A stretch of 64,000 bases of DNA, taken from Castor canadensis. Lineage: Eukaryota > Chordata > Mammalia > Rodentia > Castoridae. The stretch is taken from positions 14,843,501 through 14,907,500 of the forward strand of contig NC_133397.1 in assembly GCF_047511655.1 (NCBI RefSeq), given 5' to 3'. This document shows, one piece after another, positions 10,447 through 21,734 of this stretch (position 1 is its first letter; the number at the start of each line of letters is the position of its first letter). The notes below the pieces were generated by a model that saw nothing but the letters and a program-made list of their open reading frames with translations, made no database searches and was not told the DNA's origin. The position numbers and the translations under genes were made by a program.

Positions 10447-10838
10447 GTGCTATGGCTCTTGTTTGTGCCCCCCAAATTCACGTGTTCAAACTTAATTGTC
10501 AATGTGACAATACTGAGGGGTGGGGTCTTTAGGAGATAATTAGGTCATGAGAATGGGTTTTCATGGATAGGATCAGTGACCTTATAAAAGAGGTCTGAAG
10601 TAATTGTCTTCCTCTTTCATGTCTCTTCCACCATGTGAGAACAGTTTACTATCTACAGAGAATGTTCAAAGTGCCAGTGCCATCTTGGAACCAGACACAG
10701 GACCCCCACCTGACACTGAACCTGCTGATTCCTTGATCTTGGACTTCCCAGCCTTTGTAACTATCAGTAATCAATTTATACTGTTTATAAATTACCCAGC
10801 CTAGGGTATTTTGCTATAGCAGCAGGAACAGATTTAGA
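10447..10838 (+). mobile_element. MaLR (MST/THE1-like) LTR, plus orientation
   Basis: Contains 'ccccccaaattcacgtgttc', 'gaggggtggggtctttagga', 'ttaggtcatgagaatggg', then 'gatcttggacttcccagcct' and 'ataaattacccagcctaggg'. This is the full order of a MaLR solo LTR. The 66-codon frame inside is not a gene. Confidence 0.8.
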
Positions 10839-11945
10839 CAGATGGAGGAAGGAGTTCTGTTTGATGGAGCATCTGGCTTTGTGAATGAGTTGGAATTGAG
10901 CCTGAAACCAGAGGGAGAAGTGAGATCTTAATGGAGAAGAGGGACATTTCAAGGGAAAAACAAAGAACAAAGTGTACATTTGGGAATGAGTTGGAGGTAC
11001 ATTGTGGGGAGGATGAGGGAGGAGATAAAGAGCAGAAGAGGGAGTTCAAGTATTGATTACAAAGGGCCAAAATGCCAATGTAAGGGGTCAGACTTAGTGA
11101 ACACCTTTATTTTGTGCCTGACTATTTGTGAGGCTATGTGAAGATGACGAATTTATTCACTGAATAAAAATTAATGAACTGATAGCATACTTCTTAGCCT
11201 GTGCTTGGCTCCATACAGAATTCCTGTCCTCTGAATGTTTATAGGCTTGAGATGGAGGAATTCCATTCTACAATTCTTTAGAGAACCAACTGTGGTTCTG
11301 ACAGTGCTTCTGGTAGGAACTTCTTGATGGAGGGACATTCTCTGGGGATTAGAAGCATGAAAGGAGGAGTTTAGGGTTACAAAAGGAGAAAGCTGAGGCT
11401 GGAGAGGCAAGAAGGGAGAAGCAAGCAGAGCATTCCTGGAGGAACTGGAGAGTAGGTGAGTGAGAGGCCAGAAAAAGTTGTGAGGAGGTAAATTTTTCAG
11501 AAATTTTTCGAAATTTCTGTAAAAACCAGTGCAAAAGCCACCGTTTCCAAATTCTGATCCTTTCCCAGAGTCCTTGCGTTCTGGGATGTCTACTTCATGC
11601 GTAACCTCACACTTCCAGCGAGGTTATGAGCTGGGGCGTCAATACTTCCATCTCACAAAAACCCGGCTCAAGGAGATGAAGCAAGTTTGCTGGGGCCCAT
11701 GGCTAAGGGGCCGCTTGGCGCAGAACTTCCTTATCAGCTGCCTGTCCTCATTTAGATAAAGAACTTGAAAGCAGACACTTTAGAGTGACGCCCCATGAGA
11801 GGAATTCCTTAGGAGGCTTCTTAGCACAGATACTGTGTTCTTTGATTAGCGTTTAAAAATGGTAAATCCCGGAAGTGGGGAGGGACACATTAATTTTACC
11901 ATTTACAAGGCAGTGCAAATTCCTCTCCGTCTTAATTGGGTTTCC
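10839..11945. other. Intergenic DNA with a possible MIR
   Basis: Mostly unique. A diverged reverse MIR-like segment may lie at about 11590-11730 ('cttccatctcacaaaaaccc' before 'gagatgaagcaagtttgctg'). No gene is recognised. Confidence 0.4.
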
Positions 11946-12041
11946 CTTTTTTTTTTTGTTAAAGCAGTACCAGGTTTTGAACTCAGTGACTTGCTCTTGC
12001 TTGGCAGGCCCTCTACCACTTATGCCACACCTCCAGTCCTT
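11946..12041 (-). mobile_element. tRNA-like SINE
   Basis: A T-run followed by 'gtaccaggttttgaactcag' and 'ctctaccacttatgccacac', the reverse complement of the window's common SINE. Confidence 0.85.
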
Positions 12042-12369
12042 TGTTAGATTTTTCTCATTCGGAGGAAAACTTGTTCAAAGATCCCAGAGATTTAAATATG
12101 GATATAACATCAATTTGCTCCAACCCCATAAAAACACTCCAGTTACTTCCCTCGAGTCTAAATGCTTGCAAAAGAGGCTCTTTCATTCTTTCCAGCCTGT
12201 GCTCTCCCGTCCACACCTCACGTGACAGGTGAGCATCACAGGTCCCTTAGGGTCAGCTTTGGACACCTTAACAAGGCTGGAGGAACCCAAGGGCAGAGGA
12301 TGGCCCCTCGGCCTGCAAGGAACCAAAGGTGCGGGCAAGCGCTAGAGCCTTGATTTTGTTCGGGGTGGG

Positions 12370-12850
12370 AAGGAATAAATGAGTTTCCAATTTTGAGCTC
12401 AAAGACCCCGTGGCAGCTGGAAGCCCGAGGTGTCCCGGAGGCCTGTGCGTTTTCCCACTTGGGGAAGCTCTGCTCATTCCGTTTGACGACACCAGGCTCA
12501 CGGTCGCGGGTGGAAGGCCCGTGGGCTTGGATGGCGCGGAGAGGTCGAGCCAGCTGGGTTCGTGCGCAGCCTGCGCGCCCCCTTCCGGGGTCCGCTCCAA
12601 CTGTAGGCGGAGGCGCTGCAAGGGCGGCCCAGCGCCTGGGTCCAGGAACCTGCTGCGCGCTGGGCTGCGGGAAGGATCCACAGGGTCCTTCAGGACAGCA
12701 GAAAGAAAAGAAAGCCCAGAGTCGGGGAGGCGGGATGCTCCAGATTGCGCCCTGGGCGCTGCCTCTTCTAGGTCTGCTGAGGACTGGGAGGGGAGGGCAG
12801 GAGCGGAAGGCAGCGCCTTCCTCCCCTCCCATGTGTGAAACTACGCGAGC
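12370..12850. promoter_or_regulatory. CpG-rich island-like segment, no assigned gene
   Basis: The densest part, 12481-12670, has about 21 CpG in 190 bases by hand count, against a CpG-poor background elsewhere. It is GC-rich and lacks recognised repeats. Long frames exist on both strands (198 codons minus, 157 and 142 plus), as expected when stop codons are rare in GC-rich DNA; none shows a domain I know. It could be the promoter of an unannotated non-coding RNA, an orphan CpG island or a distal enhancer. Confidence 0.6.
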
Positions 12851-14295
12851 AGCTTTATCGCTCTAATTTCCTATCAGAGGAATGAAGACGGTGAGAAAAT
12901 TGCGTGCCCTAGTGAAAAGGGCAGTTTTGGAGTTTCTCAGCAAGCATTCCATCTGGTTCATAAACTGCAGATAAGTGTTCTTTTCTACATAACGGGGCAA
13001 AGCTTGCCTCACAAGCTGGGCGTGAAGATTAAATGAAAGGATGGAGTTACGCTCCATGCACAAAAACTGACGGAGAAAATGCAGATCCTTCCCCTCAAGC
13101 TAAGGAGCTCTGGCAAATTATCATTTCTTACCCCCAAGAATTTAGCCAGCTGAGCGCAGTGCAGTGAGCAGTACATGAATTTCTTTCCTCCCATGGACTA
13201 TGTAAGGGACCTTCACATGTCAGAGACAGGTCACTGTAAATGGCCCATTCCAAAGGAAGAGACCCAGGCCAAGGCAGGAAGAAGTTGTTGTCTTTAATCC
13301 AGTCTAGAGATTATGAATTACTTAAAAATATGGACTATACAGCAAGAAAGCAAATAAAACAAAAAGTTCAAACAGTAGAGAAAAGCTGAAAACGCAAAAC
13401 AAAACTAGCTTTCCTCCTCACCTGGGCAAGTACCATACTTTTTTCTTCTAAAGATTGCTTATGATTTTAAATGACATATATGAAAGGTGATGAAATGGGC
13501 ATTTATCTTTTTTCTTCTTCAAATATTCCACCTTCTGATTATTTCTATTATATTTACATTGGTTAGATTTAGAATTTTTTCTTTTATTGCAATTAGTTCT
13601 GTATATTTATTAGTTGAGTCTATAAAGTGTAAACTGACAACATTTACAACGTTCATTAATTTTTATACTGTGATTCTAAATAGTGTATTTGGAGCCCCGT
13701 GGAAGTAGTGTATCTTTAAGTCTGTATTCATAAGTCATATATAGGTTTAGAGTTCAAATGAATACTACTTGCATGGCCTGCACAGAAATGGACTTTAAAA
13801 TTGGCTGTGGGTCAATGTGTCACTTGATCGCCTAGCAAAAGCCATACAAACCTGCTGGAGGAACAGACCTCAACCCAGGTCCCCCAAGAATCTCATTACA
13901 AAGACCTGCAGAAGGAGAAAATAACTCCAAAGTAACAGACACACACCAGAGCAGGAATCAGCAAAACCAACAGCAGAAATAGAAAACAGGGTGGACTTTT
14001 CAGATTTCAATAATTGAGCAATCTCTTCCATATTATAATGTCAAATGATAAGACATTGAAGAAAAAGGAAGACCTTAATAACCATAAAGAAAAGAGATTA
14101 TCTGCATGGGAAAGACAAATGATAACCTATCTCAACTATTGCCTAGAAGCTGTCAGACTCAGGAGAATATCTCAGGAGAAAAGTCTGAGAAAATAATTGT
14201 GTTTATTGTTTTAAAACCTCCAAACTATCATTAAAGAATGAGTATTTTTTTTAAAAAGTGTATTATTTTCAGAATATTAAATTAATAATACTGTT
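12851..14295. other. Intergenic unique DNA
   Basis: AT-rich and mostly unrecognised. The stretch 13840-14200 is A-rich and sense-like (a 60-codon plus frame at 14014-14196) and might be an old transposon remnant, but I cannot name it. Confidence 0.4.
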
Positions 14296-14299
14296 AGAC

Positions 14300-15160
14300 T
14301 ACCATCAGCATTGGAGTACTATTAACAGTCTCTCAATGCAAAAATTTCTACAGGATATTTGTACTTCAGGAGAAGGAAAATGGTGCCATAAGAAAGAGAG
14401 GAGATGCAAGGAAGAATGGTAAGCAAAGAATTGGGTGAACATGTGAGTCCATCTAGGAGGCTTTGGGTAAATGTAAAATAATACTACTAGGGGTTGAAAT
14501 GCCAGGAAGTGGCAATGGGTGGGAAGGAGTGATGAGAGTGAAAGTCTTCTGAAGTTTTTGTATGTTTTCAGTTTTAAAAGTAATATGTACACATCAAGTA
14601 TGAATACTGAATGCACAAGACTATTTGTGCATTGATACAGGATAATAGAATGACAAGTATAATTAATACAAAAGAAGCAAAAAGAGGGGGGAGAACAAAG
14701 CATGCAAAATTAAAAGCGAATAGTACAGAATGAGATAGATATGGTTGTCAAAACAATCTGTTGAAGTCACCATAAGAAGGGGACTAAGGTAGAAAGGAAA
14801 AAAAATAGAGGGCATGAATCAATTCGAGTTATAATGCTATCTTAAGCAAACAAAACCATCATTTTTTTCTTTTCCAAAATTGGAGAACAGGAGGGCAGAA
14901 CAGGTCCTGTCTGGGTTCTGTTGGTACCAGTGGGAGGGAGGAGGAGGATGGTGAATATAGTGCAAATACTCTATACACATGTGTGTAAATGGAAAAATGA
15001 GACCTGTTGAAACAATGGGAATGGGGGGAGAGGGAAAAAGGAGAATGATGGAGGGGATAAATTCAAGTATGATATATTTGATATATTGTAAGAACTTTTG
15101 TAAGTGCCACAATGTACCCTCAGCACAATAAAAAATTTTAAAAAATTAAAAATGACTGTC
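14300..15160 (+). mobile_element. LINE-1 3' end (older type)
   Basis: Same type as 5900-6865: purine-rich 3' UTR with 'aggtcctgtctgggttctgt', 'acttttgtaagtgccacaat' and an A-rich tail near 15130. Minus-strand frames of 91 and 132 codons are shadows. Confidence 0.7.
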
Positions 15161-15244
15161 AGTAATAATGAATGTAAACAGACTAGCTTTTAAATTTATA
15201 GTAAGCAAGTTTAGTACACTACTATATCCCCAGTACTTGCCACA

Positions 15245-15672
15245 GAAGTGCCATTATGGTGATTTTATATACCAACTTGGCTGTGCCATGATGTCCAGAT
15301 ATATGGATGTTTCTGTGAGAGTCTTTTTGGATGAGATTAACATTTAAATTGGCAAAACTTTGAACAAAGCAAATTGCCTTCTATAAAATGGGTGGGCCTC
15401 ATCTAAGTAGTTCAAGTCTTGAGTAGAACAAGTGACTGCCATCTCCCTGAGCAAGAGGGCCTGTGCCCAGCAGATAGCCTCCAGACTGGAACCGTAGCAT
15501 CAGCTAATTTCTAGGTCTTTAGTCTGCCAGCCCATCAGCCCAACCTACAGATTTTGGGCTTGCCAGCCCACATAGTCATGTGAGATAATTCCTCAAAATA
15601 AATCTCTTTCCATACACTTTCCCCACCCATTATTGGTTTGGTTTCTCTGGATAATCCTGGCTGGAACAGGTG
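15245..15672 (+). mobile_element. Ancient LTR, family uncertain (ERVL-like)
   Basis: Landmarks are 'gattttatataccaacttgg', 'ttggatgagattaacattta', 'gtgggcctcatctaagtagt', then 'tcatgtgagataattcctca', AATAAA near 15598 and 'ggtttctctggataatcctg'. I recognise the overall order as a common mammalian LTR but cannot fix the subfamily. Confidence 0.6.
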
Positions 15673-16060
15673 CTTAGTAACTTAATGAATGTTGTAGAAG
15701 CAGCAGCAACGGGAATACCTGTGGCAGTAATAACCCCCCAACATGAAGACATATTTCCATCTCATCTCTGTGTGCTCATTCTGATTCCTCTTGGGAATTG
15801 CTCTGTGTTTATTCCCCAGCCATCACTGGAAGCAGCATGGGGTCATGCAGTGATTTCTTATTTTGGACATGCTGTGGTTTAAGTGTTTGCTGATTTCAGT
15901 TTTATGCTTTTCTACTTATGATTATATGGATACCCCATCCTCCCACTCCTAGATTGAGGGGATCAGCAAGACTCAGCTTACTTCCCTCCGTATCCGGTAC
16001 CCAGAAAAATCTTTGATTTAAGAACAAGATTATCTCAGTCTGCATACTTATAGCAATATT
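15673..16060. other. Intergenic unique DNA
   Basis: Nothing recognised; a 70-codon plus frame at 15670-15882 has no known domain. Confidence 0.45.
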
Positions 16061-16065
16061 GGAAT

Positions 16066-16153
16066 AATTTTTTTTGGAGGTACTTGGGTTTGAACTCAGG
16101 TCCTCATGCTTGCTAGGCAGACACTCTACCACTTGAGCCACATCCCCATCCCT
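16066..16153 (-). mobile_element. tRNA-like SINE
   Basis: A T-run, then 'gtacttgggtttgaactcag' and 'actctaccacttgagccaca', the reverse complement of the common SINE. Confidence 0.85.
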
Positions 16154-17090
16154 GGAACATTAATCATATTTTAACAACACAAACTATTACATGGTTTAAG
16201 GCATGTGGAGGCAAGGAAGAAAAGCAAGAAGTCTTGTGTAAAGGCTCGTCCTATGACTTGACAAGAGTTTTATCATGTAATTTGAAAGGAAAAGGGACCC
16301 ATAGATGTGCGTGTATACATCAGAAGCCACATGTTTAGATGTCTTCAGAAACCTACAACACAAATAGAAATATGAGTGCCAAAAAAAGTCCACCTTCAGA
16401 AAAATAGCTTCAATTTTACGGACCTTCATTCATTTATTTGCTTTTAAAAAGAGTTTTGTATTTATCTTTTCTGATTTCTAAATTTCTACATTCTTTGAAA
16501 GTCAGATCCTTCCTCCAAACTAGCATTGAAATCAAAAGAAGGTAGACTATGGAAATTGTGATAATTACTTTTATACTTATCAGTTGTAATTCCTCAGGGA
16601 GGAGAGATATCTGTGTTACATCACTCAACCAACTGCCTTTCTTTGTGGCACTAAATCTGATTATAGTGAAATATTACCAAAGCAGCTTACCAAGTCTGCT
16701 TGCCAGGAATGTACTTCTAAAAACTTTTTTTCCCTTGGTGTTGCACCCTCGGTCTCAGAAGTGCATACTCCTGCACATAGCAGGTCTGGTATGGGTTCCT
16801 TGCACCATGTGTCAGCACATTGCTATGAAAGTGCAGCTGCAGGAGTTAAAAGGCATTGGTTGGTGAGGCAGGACCATAAACTCTCTCAGTGAGATTTGTT
16901 TAGTTTTCCACATTAAATAGAGGCTCCTGTTTTAGCCTTCTCACTGAGATCCCCTCCTTGGATAATATTGAATAAACAGATCAAGGTCAAAAAGCTAAAG
17001 GAAGTCATAAGAGATTAAATAACTCAATTTATAGGTCAAGTGATTCTTAAATTTGGAAAGATGATAGCAGTTTGCTTGTTTAGTTTTGGT
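16154..17090. other. Intergenic unique DNA
   Basis: No repeat or gene recognised. A plus frame of 105 codons (16549-16866) matches nothing I know. Confidence 0.45.
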
Positions 17091-17096
17091 TTTGCT

Positions 17097-17420
17097 TTTT
17101 TTTTTGGTGGTACTGGAATTTGAACTCAGGGCCTCACACTTGCTAGGCTGGCATTCTACCACTTGATTCACATCCCAACCTTCCTTAGTAATTTTTTAGG
17201 TGAAGTCTCATGTTTTTTGCTTGGGCCAGCCTGGACTGGGATCCTCTTACCTATGCTTTGAGCATAGCTGGGATACAATTGTGAACCACCATATCCAGTT
17301 TGTCAGTAGAGATAGGGCCTCACTTATTTTTTGCCTTCGTTGGCCTTAAACCATGATCATCCTGATCTCTACCCCTTGAATATCTGGGATTGCAGACATA
17401 AGTTACTGTGCCTAGCCTAA
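17097..17420 (-). mobile_element. Composite SINE (tRNA-like plus 7SL/B1-like)
   Basis: The tRNA-like unit ('gtactggaatttgaactcag') is followed by a 7SL/B1-like part with 'gatctctaccccttgaatat' and 'gggattgcagacataagtta'. An Alu-like 'agctgggatacaattgtgaa' also occurs in the middle, so the 7SL-like part is longer than in the shorter composites. Confidence 0.8.
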
Positions 17421-17737
17421 GTCTTATATAAATGTTAGACAATTTGCCACACAAGTGCTTATGGGGCACTCTCAAAATTTAAAGTAGTAAATAAAAGACT
17501 ATCATGAAAGACTTGAAGTATAAAGATTATAAGTGACAAGATACTTCATTGTCTGTCTTGTCATTAGTAATGTCAATGACTTTTCAAACTAGATCATTTG
17601 TTGAAGAAATTGCCATCTATAGCTGTTATTAATTTTATGATTTGCTAATTCATTCTGTTTTCCTTCTTGTCCAACTAGACAATATATAGTTGTCTTTATA
17701 TACATATATATTTGTATGTGTATAACTAGACATATAT

Positions 17738-17824
17738 AATGTTTTGCAGTCCTGTGGATCAAAGTCAGGGCCTCATGCATGCTAGGCAAGTGTTCTACCA
17801 CTGTGCTGTGCTAACCCCCATTCC
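17738..17824 (-). mobile_element. tRNA-like SINE (diverged)
   Basis: 'gatcaaagtcagggcctcat' and 'gctaggcaagtgttctacca' match the reverse complement of the SINE. Confidence 0.75.
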
Positions 17825-18766
17825 CAACTTTCAAAGTTAAACTCCATTCATTTGGTCGCAAGCCTGTCTTTTGACATATTTGAGTAAGTGTCCAAACAGA
17901 TGGAATGCCTACTCATATCTTTCCATAGCTCACTGTCTTCCTTCATGGAGGTCAGCATTTTCACTTCACATCTCTTCATGTGGGAAGGGACATTTAGGGA
18001 GGTCAGTTTCATAAGACTCCTCAATATTTGCATGATTTAGAGAAAAAAAGCCTTTTGCTGTCACAGAAGATGCTAAATTGGAGCTTTATTGCAAGAGTAG
18101 ATAGAGAAGTTAGACAGCAGGTAGAGGCTGCATGGAACCATGGGATTGGACTTCAGAAGTGACCACATTGCTTTCTGTTGTTCTCACTCTGAACAAGCAT
18201 TCCAGGCTATGATGTGGCCATGCCTTTGCCTGTGGAACTTGGACGGCAGCTTCCGTGTGTGACAGATTAGTAATGTGTTTGGAGCAGTACAGTGAACTTC
18301 ATAGTTTACTTCATTATTGTCAAAGCATTGATAAAGACTGCTAGTGAATGGTATGAAGAGAAAAAAAGAGGGATTCACTGAATGATTTGTTTCTCAGGTG
18401 TATTCAATTGAAGAATTTGTCCCTGGATATTTGTACTAAAACATAAGAAAAGCAAAAGTCAAAATATTATACTAATTAACAGGAAATTACTACCATAGAT
18501 TTTCATTGAGAGCATTATTTCTAAACTGATTGCACCACATAAATTTGGCCAATAGTCTTTTGAATTCCTTTCATGGTCTTTTAATTTGCTTTAGATTGGT
18601 TCCAATAACAACTTCATGCTATTGAAAAAACCAAAATGCAAAAATAATTGGCAGACTTGTCCACTTTAGCCCAGAGAGGAAGACCTGAAACCTAGGTATT
18701 CTGCTCCTAGCACAACATATTTGCTCATTTACATCCATACACTTTAATTTTTAGAGATGTAGCAGT
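17825..18766. other. Intergenic unique DNA
   Basis: No repeat, gene or RNA recognised. Confidence 0.45.
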
Positions 18767-18783
18767 AAGAAAAGCAATAAAGC

Positions 18784-19005
18784 CCTTACCTCAACCAGCA
18801 AAAACCCTCGTTCTTTCCTATTATTGCTTATACTCTGTCTTCAACAAAATTAGAGATAAGGGCAAAATAGTTTCTGCCGGGTATCGAGGGGGTGAGGGGG
18901 AAGGGGGTCGGGGTGGGTGGTAAGGGAGGAGGTGGGGGCAGGGGGAGAAATGACCCAAGCATTGTATGCACATATGAATAATAAAAATAAATAAATAAAT
19001 AAATA
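18784..19005 (+). mobile_element. Young LINE-1 3' tail with target-site duplication
   Basis: A 5'-truncated LINE-1 3' UTR with the G-rich tract and an AAAT-repeat tail (18980-19005). Near-identical flanks at 18767-18783 and 19007-19023 (AAGAAAAGCAATAAAGC versus the same with G for A at one position) form a 17-bp duplication. Confidence 0.9.
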
Positions 19006-19534
19006 AAAGAAAAGCGATAAAGCTAATGTTCCAGTGACACCACATTTAAGGTGGAATCCTTAGGGTTAACCTGAGCTGAAAACTATGGAATGACTTTATG
19101 CAGTGCAGAAATAAGAGTAGATGGTAGAACTAGGCTGAGCTACTCATTGCAAAATAGGCAACAAATTTTGGGCACATTTTCCAAATAATCAACAGCTGGT
19201 TGATGGATAGTACCTAAATATCCAACCCCGTACATTTATCTCCTAAGCATGATTGTGTGGTTAAAAGAGGACTTGCTAATTAGCAAGCAATGATCTGGAC
19301 ACCAAGCTCTTCCTTGTGCAGTTCAAAGTAATGCTTACATACTTCCAGCTAGAAATTGTAGCTATCTACCATAATAGTTGGACCAAAATTCTAGTAATAG
19401 CAGTAGACATGACTGAAGAATCAGTTGAAGAATTTGAGTAGCAGGAGCAAAAAGGGAAAGCTACACTGATTCACTGATGAGTAGGACAGGAATGTGGGGA
19501 GAACAAGGCATAGAGTACTGCAGAGTGATCCCCA

Positions 19535-19885
19535 CCCACAGTACTGAGCCCATCTTCCTACTTCACCTTCCGACGGATCCACTGGCCTCCTTGCTGTCTC
19601 CAGCACATGCTGATCATACTCTGAATGATCTTTTACACACCAGTGTGTCTCATAGACTTCAGGTCCCTGCTCACACACGACCCCATCACAGAGGTGTGCA
19701 CTATGGCCCTACATAAAATGCTCATCATTCTCACCCTATCAATTTTCAACCCTTTAGCTGCTTTACTTTGCTTTATAACAAAGGATGACATATCGTTTAC
19801 TTTCTTCCTATTCAAACACAAGCATTATGAGAACAGGAATGTCATCTCTTTAGTTTATTGCTAGATCCCCAAAAGTTACATGTAT
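19535..19885 (+). repeat. LINE-2 3' end
   Basis: L2 landmarks occur in order: 'ctggcctccttgctgtctcc', 'cttcaggtccctgctcacac', 'gctgctttactttgctttat', then 'gcattatgagaacaggaatg'. The two 79-codon frames over it are not genes. Confidence 0.75.
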
Positions 19886-20059
19886 GGATATAAATAAGCA
19901 AACAAATTGGGCTAGGAGCAGAATACCTGAGTTCAAGGCCTCCCTCACTGTGCTTATGTGGATTCGTCAATTATTTTTACATTTTTACTTTTCTCACTTG
20001 TTAAGGTATGATATTAATTTCATTTTCACCAGTAATTGTGAATATTAATGGAAAAAGGA

Positions 20060-20200
20060 GAAAGTTTATTTTTGAACACCCACTACTTGGCATGCATTGT
20101 ACTAATAATATATGTTATATATACTAATATATATATGTAAAATAACCTAAGCCCTATATCAGCCTGGTAACTCTCATTTACAGTCTAAAAAACCATGCCT
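20060..20200 (-). repeat. Possible MIR fragment with TA-rich core
   Basis: 'ttggcatgcattgtactaat' followed after TA repeats by 'taactctcatttacagtcta' resembles a reversed MIR interrupted by a TA microsatellite. Confidence 0.4.
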
Positions 20201-20564
20201 GAAATACTTTGTGATTCTTGTAAATATCAATGCTATGGAAATGTGTGAAATATATACCAAAGTCATAATACTCTTTTAGATAGAAGATATATTTTTATAA
20301 TCAAATAGTAACAAAATTAATGAATAACTACTTTTAATAAAAAATCACATACTTTTTCTAAATGGAAATAATATACACTTTGCCCTGTCATCTATAATTC
20401 CACATCTGTGAATTCAGCCAACAGCAGCTCAAAAATGTTAGGAAAAACAGTGTATCTGCACTGAACACGGATGAGCTTTTCTCCTCTTTGTTATTCCTGA
20501 AGCAATTCTGTACAGCAACTACTTACCTGACACTTACATTGCATTAGGTATTATAAGTAACCTA

Positions 20565-20730
20565 GAGATATTTAAAGTATATGGAAAGATGCATAAACAT
20601 TTGTATGCACAACATGCAAATATTGGTTATTTATATAAGGGACTTGAGTATGGTGGATTTTTGGTATCCATGGGAAGGGATCCTGGAACAAATCTTCCGT
20701 GGTCACTGAGAGACAGCTAAGTAGTGAGGT
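20565..20730 (+). mobile_element. Tigger/MER2-like DNA transposon fragment
   Basis: Contains 'cctagagatatttaaagtat', 'atataagggacttgagtatg', 'ggatttttggtatccatggg' and 'atcctggaacaaatcttccg', the characteristic end of a MER2-type Tigger element. Non-autonomous; no transposase frame. Confidence 0.7.
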
Positions 20731-21734
20731 CATTTTCTCAGTTTTTACAACTTTAGGCATGGAAAAGGAATACATAAAACAAAGATAATTCATAGGCTTA
20801 TGCTAACATTGGTACTGATTGCTAACAAGTTCATAGTTTCTACTTTTTGTAGCAGCCTGTGACAACCCAGGAATTAAACATTCAGAAATTTTGCAGTAGG
20901 ATGTTTTGCAGATCCACTTAATTTTTCCCCTAGCAAAGAAAAATTAGGAACAATTACTACTCTTATTTTTATAATGTTTTACATTAATTGCTACTTTGTA
21001 TATGTGGTAAGCATATTGACTTGTTCACCTCTTGTAATAAAGATCATCTAATATTTGTAGCACAAATTTGGTAAATACTTAAGAAACCATATGGAGAATG
21101 TTTCTCCACTTGAGCATTTTTGGTCAGTCTAGCTACATTTATTTTTACAGTACCAAACTTTTTTGGGGAAAAAGCTGAAATATTTGAAGCTCAGTACTAG
21201 AGGGTACCCATTAACATCTGTAGCTAAAGTCTAGATTTCAATCTAAAGGTCATAGCCTTAATGTTTCTTTTTTCTTTCTTTTATCTTATTGTTTTTACAT
21301 TTACTCACATGTGTATACATTGTTTGGGCCACCTCCCCACTCCTCCCAACACCCCCCTACTTCCACCCCACTTCCAGGCAGAACCTGTTCCACCCTCTTG
21401 TCCTTTGATTTTATTGAAGAGAAAACATAAGAGATAATAAGAAAGACAGTGTTTTTGCTAGTTTGAGATAAAGATAACTATACAGACAGATTCCTAGCAT
21501 TGCTTCCATGCACAACCCAAATTGGTTCATCTCTACCAGACCTCTTCACTACTTCCTAGTCCCTTTCCCATAGTGGCCTCTGACAGTTTAAGAGTACTAT
21601 ATTCGCTCCTCTACAGTGAGCACATCAACCACATTCAAGTTCTAGGTTTCCGTCCCTTTCCCTATCTCTCCCGTGCATGGTCTCCCCTTAGTGTGTGACC
21701 CATGTCCAATAATATTACTGCATTTGTTTTGGGT

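Noticed and set aside
12236..12866. Long frames of 198, 157, 142 and 137 codons in the CpG-rich segment
   Set aside because: They overlap on both strands, are Pro/Ala/Gly/Arg-rich as expected from GC-rich DNA, and show no domain.
13840..14200. Possible non-autonomous DNA transposon or processed pseudogene
   Set aside because: I found no terminal repeats, duplications or protein match to support a call.
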